A stretch of 19,278 nucleotides of DNA, from NCBI GenBank assembly GCA_023253435.1, contig JALRGJ010000010.1:1-19278 (forward strand). The letters run 5' to 3'. A program made the position numbers and the translations under genes. Source of the DNA: Ilumatobacteraceae bacterium (GTDB taxonomy: Bacteria; Actinomycetota; Acidimicrobiia; Acidimicrobiales; Ilumatobacteraceae). Shown in pieces: positions 7,602 through 11,977 of the stretch. The notes beneath the pieces were generated by a model, which had not been told where the DNA came from, did no database searches, and saw only the letters and a list, made by a program, of their open reading frames with translations. The first letter of the stretch is position 1; every line of letters begins with the position of its first letter.

Positions 7602-8174
7602 ATCAGCCACACTGAAGATGAACTCCTAGTCAAGCGCGCACAGCGTGGTGACAAACGTGCAATAGAAAGTTTGCTGCGCACCCATTACAACACTGTTCAT
7701 GCTGTGTGTCATCGCATCATTATTAATGCTTCAGATGCCGAAGACGCAGTACAGATGGCAATGATTTCTATCGTGCGCGCTCTTCCAAAATTTGATGGTC
7801 GCTCACAATTCTCTACTTGGGTATACAGAATTGCTACCAACGCAGCACTGGATGAACTACGCCGTATTAAAAGACGCGCATTACCTACCAACAATCATGA
7901 AATCATTGATCAGGGAATTCAGGATGGAACTTCTGGTGTAGATGCTCAACTAGATATTTCTAGTGCGTTATCTCTGTTGAGTGAGGAGTTCCGAACAGTG
8001 CTTGTCTTGCGCCATATTGCAGATCTTGAGTACGACGAGATTGCACTAATTATCGATGCACCTGTGGGCACAGTGCGTTCCCGGCTCTCTCGAGCCCGCG
8101 CACAATTGCAGGAACTTTTGGGGAACCAAATGACTGATTCAGAACGTCAGATCAATGAAGGAAAACAATCATGA
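7602..8174 (+). CDS. sigM: ECF-type RNA polymerase sigma factor, SigM-like, with non-canonical start
   Basis: Sigma region 2 is clear (AEDAVQMAMISIVRAL, then STWVYRIATNAALDELRR), as is region 4 (LVLRHIADLEYDEIA and VGTVRSRLSRARAQL). Position between the kinase and a membrane protein, ahead of trxB, matches mycobacterial sigM. The start is the problem. The earliest standard start codon is TTG 7671, yet the same frame upstream encodes DELLVKRAQRGDKRAIES, the ordinary first helix of such sigma factors. No ATG, GTG or TTG lies between the in-frame TAG at 7590 and 7671. ATC 7602 is the best placed rare start and would give 190 residues; a start at TTG 7671 gives 167. A sequencing error at the start is also possible. 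The stop overlaps the next gene as ATGA, as expected for a sigma/anti-sigma pair. Confidence 0.88.
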   Translation: MSHTEDELLVKRAQRGDKRAIESLLRTHYNTVHAVCHRIIINASDAEDAVQMAMISIVRALPKFDGRSQFSTWVYRIATNAALDELRRIKRRALPTNNHEIIDQGIQDGTSGVDAQLDISSALSLLSEEFRTVLVLRHIADLEYDEIALIIDAPVGTVRSRLSRARAQLQELLGNQMTDSERQINEGKQS

Positions 8175-8794
8175 CAACAGATGATGAACTACAGCCTGAC
8201 ATTCTGAGCAAACTTCGCGACGTACCTCCTATCTCTGTACCAGTGAGAGAAATGCATATTGCAGCTGCACTTGAACAAGTACCAACGTCACGAAGCAAGA
8301 GACGGGTGTATCTGGTATCAGCCGCAGCGGCTCTTATTGTTGCCCTTGGGTTAGGTGCAGTGCTGCAAAGCCGTACGCCTGATGACCCCGCTTTTGCCCA
8401 GCGTGAAGTTGCAACTCAAGGCACCGTTCCCGCAAAAGGTGCTGCCGGCACCTCTCTTACCTCGTCATGTGCATCAGAAAATCAGAAGGTTGTGGGTTCT
8501 TACCTACTTGATGGCTCTGTGGCCTATCTCATTGATACGGGAAAGGGGGTTTCCATCGCAACAGAAGAAGCGTGTAGCTCATCTTCCTTTCTTCCATATC
8601 CCTCTGAGCGGCTGAATGACGGCACAGATGCAGATTGTTCGCCAGGTAATACATGGGAAATGCTCCTTGTTGCTCATCTCTCCGATTCACAGGGCTTTTT
8701 CTATTGGATAGGTATCAATAATCAGTACCTCGAGTTATGGGATTGCTCCACCGGAACAGTTGTTTCTCAAACAGCTCATCCCCTCGTGAACTAA
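8171..8794 (+). CDS. Probable membrane anti-sigma factor, RsmA-like position
   Basis: The 207-residue protein has a soluble N-terminus of about 45 residues, one transmembrane helix at about 46-66 (VYLVSAAAALIVALGLGAVL), and an extracytoplasmic domain of about 140 residues. The translational overlap with the sigma factor gene and the topology are what an ECF anti-sigma factor would show, and the locus corresponds to rsmA (Rv3912). The zinc-binding HxxxCxxC motif of ZAS anti-sigma factors is absent. The ectodomain has four cysteines at 100, 135, 156 and 192, which could form two disulfides outside the membrane. Sequence similarity to a named family was not recognised, so the assignment is by context. 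Confidence 0.65.
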   Translation: MTTDDELQPDILSKLRDVPPISVPVREMHIAAALEQVPTSRSKRRVYLVSAAAALIVALGLGAVLQSRTPDDPAFAQREVATQGTVPAKGAAGTSLTSSCASENQKVVGSYLLDGSVAYLIDTGKGVSIATEEACSSSSFLPYPSERLNDGTDADCSPGNTWEMLLVAHLSDSQGFFYWIGINNQYLELWDCSTGTVVSQTAHPLVN

Positions 8795-8805
8795 ATCGCC
8801 CCCGT

Positions 8806-8811
8806 TAGGCT
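8806..8811 (+). promoter_or_regulatory. Candidate -10 element for a leaderless small membrane protein mRNA
   Basis: TAGGCT matches TANNNT and is separated by exactly six bases from ATG 8818, placing the predicted transcription start on the start codon. No Shine-Dalgarno is present. This would begin a transcript covering the small membrane protein and trxB. Confidence 0.4.
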
Positions 8812-8817
8812 GACTCC

Positions 8818-9141
8818 ATGGTGTCAAACCCACTCACCGACCCAGAATGGGCTCAGCGAACAGTCGATTTCATCGATCGCTGGGTACAAACGGTTCGTAA
8901 GTACACCACTCAGCCCCTCGTCACCACCGCCCGAGGAATTGTCTTTGGACTTCTTGGCAGTTTTGGTGTTGTTGGCATTGTGGTGTTGCTCGTAGTGGGT
9001 CTCACCCGAGGACTCCAAGCTGCCCTCGATGCAGTCGTCAATCACGACGCCGCAGTATGGATTTCTTATTTCATCCTCAGCGCAATATTTATGGTCATCG
9101 GAATCATCCTCATGCGCCGTCGTTACACAGAAGAGAACTAA
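8818..9141 (+). CDS. Small two-helix membrane protein of unknown function
   Basis: The 107-residue protein has an N-terminal amphipathic part (DFIDRWVQTVRKYTTQP) and two transmembrane helices, about 41-64 (VFGLLGSFGVVGIVVLLVVGL) and about 80-98 (WISYFILSAIFMVIGIILM). It ends in a short charged tail RRRYTEEN. I do not recognise a named family. The gene sits between the sigma/anti-sigma pair and thioredoxin reductase. The trxB start follows its stop by three bases, so the two are almost certainly cotranscribed. The ATG at 8818 was chosen because of the -10 spacing and the lack of any in-frame start just upstream. Its coding quality and tight packing make it a real gene; its role is open. Confidence 0.8.
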   Translation: MVSNPLTDPEWAQRTVDFIDRWVQTVRKYTTQPLVTTARGIVFGLLGSFGVVGIVVLLVVGLTRGLQAALDAVVNHDAAVWISYFILSAIFMVIGIILMRRRYTEEN

Positions 9142-9144
9142 CTC

Positions 9145-10089
9145 ATGAGCAATGCCCACAAGGTCATCATTATCGGTTCCGGTCCCGCCGGCCTTACCTC
9201 TGCTATTTACACCGCTCGTGCTTCATTGTCACCACTAGTCATTGAAGGTGAGCCCAGTTCCACTTCAGATCAGCCCGGTGGACAACTCATGCTCACCACC
9301 GAAGTAGAAAACTTCCCTGGTTTCCCAGAAGGAATCATGGGACCAGAACTCATGATGCGATTCCGCGAGCAGGCTGCACGATTTGGTGCTGAATTCATTA
9401 CAGAAAAAGTCACCAAAGTTGATTTCAACTCGCGACCATTCAAAGTGTGGATTCGCGACACAGAACACACCGCAGATTCCATCATTGTTGCTACTGGCGC
9501 TCAATCATTAATGCTTGACCTTCCACGTGAGAGCGAGCTCATTGGTCATGGAGTTTCCACATGTGCAACATGTGATGGCTTTTTCTTCCGCAATCATGAA
9601 ATCGCTGTTGTGGGTGGTGGCGATTCCGCCATTGAAGAAGCGATGTTTCTCACAAAATTCGCATCAAAAGTTCACCTCATTGTTCGTAGAGATGCATTAC
9701 GTGCATCACGCATCATGCAAGAGCGCGCATTAAATAATGAAAAGATTCAGATTCACTGGAATTCACGCGTTTCTGAACTCCACGGAACCGACAAGTTAGA
9801 GAGCGTCACTCTGGAAAGCACCACAGATGGCTCAACAAGTCCCCTCGGAGTGACCGGACTGTTCATCGCAATTGGTCACAAGCCCAACACTGGTCTCTTT
9901 ACTGGCGTGCTCGATATGGAAGATTCTGGTTACCTCCTCACTCGAGAAGGATCCACGTACACAAACATCGATGGCGTGTTTGCTTGCGGTGATGTTCAAG
10001 ATCACGTGTATCGCCAAGCAATTACTGCAGCAGGTTCTGGCTGTGCAGCCGCTATCGACTGCGAGCGCTGGTTAGAGCACCAACACTAA
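9145..10089 (+). CDS. trxB: Thioredoxin-disulfide reductase
   Basis: This 314-residue FAD- and NADPH-dependent enzyme reduces oxidised thioredoxin in the cytoplasm. Motifs appear in the expected order: FAD-binding GSGPAGLTSAIY near the N-terminus, the redox pair in CATCDGFFF, the NADPH-binding GGGDSAIEEA, the 2'-phosphate contacts RRDALRAS, and the C-terminal FAD motif GVFACGDVQD. Length and order are typical of low-molecular-weight thioredoxin reductases. It begins three bases after the small membrane protein gene, and mogA follows nine bases later. A weak AGAAGAG stretch precedes the start. Its partner, thioredoxin, is encoded one gene further on. Confidence 0.96.
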   Translation: MSNAHKVIIIGSGPAGLTSAIYTARASLSPLVIEGEPSSTSDQPGGQLMLTTEVENFPGFPEGIMGPELMMRFREQAARFGAEFITEKVTKVDFNSRPFKVWIRDTEHTADSIIVATGAQSLMLDLPRESELIGHGVSTCATCDGFFFRNHEIAVVGGGDSAIEEAMFLTKFASKVHLIVRRDALRASRIMQERALNNEKIQIHWNSRVSELHGTDKLESVTLESTTDGSTSPLGVTGLFIAIGHKPNTGLFTGVLDMEDSGYLLTREGSTYTNIDGVFACGDVQDHVYRQAITAAGSGCAAAIDCERWLEHQH

Positions 10090-10098
10090 ATATCTGTG

Positions 10099-10626
10099 AT
10101 GAACGTACGAATTGGACTTCTTAGCATTTCTGATCGTGCATCAAAGGGTGAGTACGAGGACCGTGGCACTCCTGCTCTCGTTGATTATCTGGCGCAAAAA
10201 ATTATTTCTCCCTATGAAATAGTTGCCAAATTAATTGCCGATGAGCAATCACTGATCTCCTCAACACTTATTGAAATGACTGACAAGAATGGGTGCAGCC
10301 TTATTCTCACCACCGGTGGAACAGGGCCAGCTCCACGAGATGTCACACCCGAGGCCACAGAAGATGTTTGTGAACGTATTCTCCCTGGGTTTGGTGAAGT
10401 AATGCGGCGCGTCTCCTACGACATTGTTCCCACAGCAATTTTGTCCCGACAAATAGCGGGAACCAGGGGTAGCTGTTTGATCATCAATTTGCCAGGCAAA
10501 CCAACTGCAATCGCAGAATGTCTCGATGCGGTGATGGGGGCAATACCCGATTGCGTTGACCTCATTGGTGGCGGTCACATAGATCTACATCCGTCGGTGC
10601 GCACGTATCGCCCTCCACAATCCTGA
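10099..10626 (+). CDS. mogA: Molybdopterin adenylyltransferase
   Basis: The 175-residue protein follows MogA along its length. It has a SISDRASKGEYEDRGTPAL N-terminus, TTGGTGPAPRDVTPEAT for nucleotide and molybdopterin binding, PGFGEVMRRVSYDIVPTAILSRQ, NLPGKPTAIAECL, and a CVDLIGGGHIDLHPSVRTYRP tail that resembles the end of E. coli MogA more than MoaB. MogA adenylylates molybdopterin before molybdenum insertion in cofactor synthesis. ATG 10099 is preferred over the adjoining GTG 10096. It lies nine bases after trxB and about 40 bases before trxA, so it interrupts the usual trxB-trxA pair. No other molybdenum cofactor gene or molybdoenzyme is in the window. Confidence 0.92.
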   Translation: MNVRIGLLSISDRASKGEYEDRGTPALVDYLAQKIISPYEIVAKLIADEQSLISSTLIEMTDKNGCSLILTTGGTGPAPRDVTPEATEDVCERILPGFGEVMRRVSYDIVPTAILSRQIAGTRGSCLIINLPGKPTAIAECLDAVMGAIPDCVDLIGGGHIDLHPSVRTYRPPQS

Positions 10627-10638
10627 GCATCTGACAAG

Positions 10639-10667
10639 TAGCATGGAGTCAACGAAAGGACTCCGTC
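10639..10667 (+). promoter_or_regulatory. trxA leader: -10 element, hairpin and ribosome binding site
   Basis: TAGCAT (10639-10644) fits TANNNT and would start transcription near 10651. GGAGTC (10645-10650) is a perfect complement to GACTCC (10659-10664), with an eight-base loop. The Shine-Dalgarno GAAAGGA (10654-10660), seven bases from the ATG, lies mostly in that loop and runs into the 3' arm. A transcript begun at 10651 lacks the left arm, so only readthrough mRNA from mogA can form the hairpin. Confidence 0.4.
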
Positions 10668-11003
10668 ATGGCACAAGGAATCGTCACTCTCACAAGTTCT
10701 TCTTTTGACGAAATTGTTAATTCGTCCGATAAGCCCATCTTGGTGGACTTTTGGGCTGAATGGTGTGGGCCATGCAAGCAAATTGCACCCATCTTGGAAG
10801 AAATCGCCAATGAAATGCCCAATCAAATCACTATCGCCAAACTCGATATTGATGAACACGGTGATATCGCCGGGCGCTTCAACGTAATGAGCATCCCCAC
10901 CATGTTGTTGTTCCACAATGGCGAAATTCAGCACAAGGTTGTGGGCGCTAAGCCAAAAGCCCGCTTGCTTGAGGAGCTAACTCCATTTCTTCCCGCTTCC
11001 TAA
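10668..11003 (+). CDS. trxA: Thioredoxin
   Basis: The 111-residue protein is a standard thioredoxin. It has a VDFWAEWCGPCKQ active site with redox cysteines C33 and C36, the buried aspartate in VDFWA, and the cis-proline P77 in SIPTM. The amphipathic C-terminal helix contains ARLLEELTPFL. It reduces cytoplasmic protein disulfides using electrons from the TrxB encoded upstream. The start is supported by GAAAGGA seven bases upstream. The 3' end contains a GAGGAG sequence that may serve as the ribosome binding site for the following cwlM-like gene, and the two genes overlap if that gene starts at ATT 10985. Confidence 0.97.
   Translation: MAQGIVTLTSSSFDEIVNSSDKPILVDFWAEWCGPCKQIAPILEEIANEMPNQITIAKLDIDEHGDIAGRFNVMSIPTMLLFHNGEIQHKVVGAKPKARLLEELTPFLPAS
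10971..10976 (+). promoter_or_regulatory. Shine-Dalgarno inside trxA for the cwlM-like gene
   Basis: GAGGAG is the strongest Shine-Dalgarno near this junction and lies eight bases before ATT 10985, the rare start codon proposed for the next gene. It also encodes two glutamates of thioredoxin, so its presence could be coincidental. Confidence 0.35.
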
Positions 11004-11965
11004 TAGGTCCTGGTCACCGCGGAGCGGCGGTACATGATCTGCAACGACGTTTGTCTGCTGCTGGATTTCTTGCACCGGGTTCTGGAGAAGATTCAGTCTT
11101 TTGCGCTAAAACGCATGCCGCTGTTCTCGCATTTCAAGACTCCTACGGTTTGCGCACAACAGGTGAAGTAGACGATCTCACTTGGTCAACTCTCATTGAA
11201 GCCTCATGGAGTCTTGGCGAACGACTGCTCTTTCTTCGTTCTCCCAACATTCGTGGAGACGACGTAGCAGAACTGCAAGTGTTGCTCAACAGACTCGGAT
11301 TTGATTGCGGACGTGTAGATGGAATCTTTGGCCCACTACTTGTTAAAGCTCTCAGTGACTTTCAGGAAAACATTGGTGTAGAGCCAAACGGAATTTGTAC
11401 TCCAGAACTTGTCGCACATGTTCAGCGCATGGCGTTACAAACTGGTGAAGGAAAAGGAATCGCTGCGGTACGAGAAGATATTGAACTCACAGATGCCAGC
11501 TCTACAGACAACACAAGAATTGTGATTGGTTATTTCGCTGGGGCAACCCAACTTGCCCATTCCATCTCTCGTCGCACACGAGAACTTCACCCTCTCACGT
11601 CAACAGTTGATACCGATGCTCTTTCCCAAGCGCAAGCAGCAAACAGATTCATGGCCGATGTGTACGTTGGATGCGAGATCAATCAAGAAAACTCATGCAT
11701 TATCTATTACTACGAAGTTCCAGATTTTGTCAGCGCTGGCGGACGTAACTTGGCACAACGCATTTCAGATGTCATTACACAACGTGTACCAGAGGTCAGC
11801 GTTCATACCCAAGGGGTAAGGCACCCTGTTTTACGGGAAACCAGAATGACCGCGGTGTTGTGCTCTATGGGCCCAGCAGACATTGTTGGTATGAAGACTT
11901 CAGCATTGTCGTCCGCAATTTCCGATGCACTAGAGCTCTGGCGCAAGGACCCAAGTGGCGCGTGA
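10985..11965 (+). CDS. cwlM: CwlM-like peptidoglycan-binding protein with degenerate amidase domain
   Basis: Two PG_binding_1 repeats come first: GPGHRGAAVHDLQRRL from about residue 8, and IRGDDVAELQVLLNRLGF with VDGIFGPLLVKALSDFQ near 87-122. They are followed by an Amidase_3-shaped domain from about 178. The amidase residues are gone. The DPGHGG position reads IGYFAGA, the second-ligand region has glutamine in place of glutamate, the SIHxN histidine is glutamate (VGCEIN, residue 231), and the final catalytic glutamate is serine (VLCSMG, 294). No signal peptide is seen, so the protein should be cytoplasmic, like mycobacterial CwlM, a PknB substrate that activates MurA. The first standard start, TTG 11051, would cut into repeat 1. 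ATT 10985 (326 residues, good Shine-Dalgarno) or ATA 11003 (overlapping the trxA stop) is more likely. Residue numbers assume ATT. Hydrolase activity is unlikely; the regulatory role is inference. Confidence 0.82.
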   Translation: MSSRFLIGPGHRGAAVHDLQRRLSAAGFLAPGSGEDSVFCAKTHAAVLAFQDSYGLRTTGEVDDLTWSTLIEASWSLGERLLFLRSPNIRGDDVAELQVLLNRLGFDCGRVDGIFGPLLVKALSDFQENIGVEPNGICTPELVAHVQRMALQTGEGKGIAAVREDIELTDASSTDNTRIVIGYFAGATQLAHSISRRTRELHPLTSTVDTDALSQAQAANRFMADVYVGCEINQENSCIIYYYEVPDFVSAGGRNLAQRISDVITQRVPEVSVHTQGVRHPVLRETRMTAVLCSMGPADIVGMKTSALSSAISDALELWRKDPSGA

Positions 11966-11977
11966 AAAGATAAAGGT

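Noticed and set aside
7579..7604. Kinase and sigma factor joined by programmed frameshifting, which would explain the missing sigma start
   Set aside because: The kinase frame stops at 7579-7581, and the sigma frame has its own TAG at 7590, so no single shift joins them.
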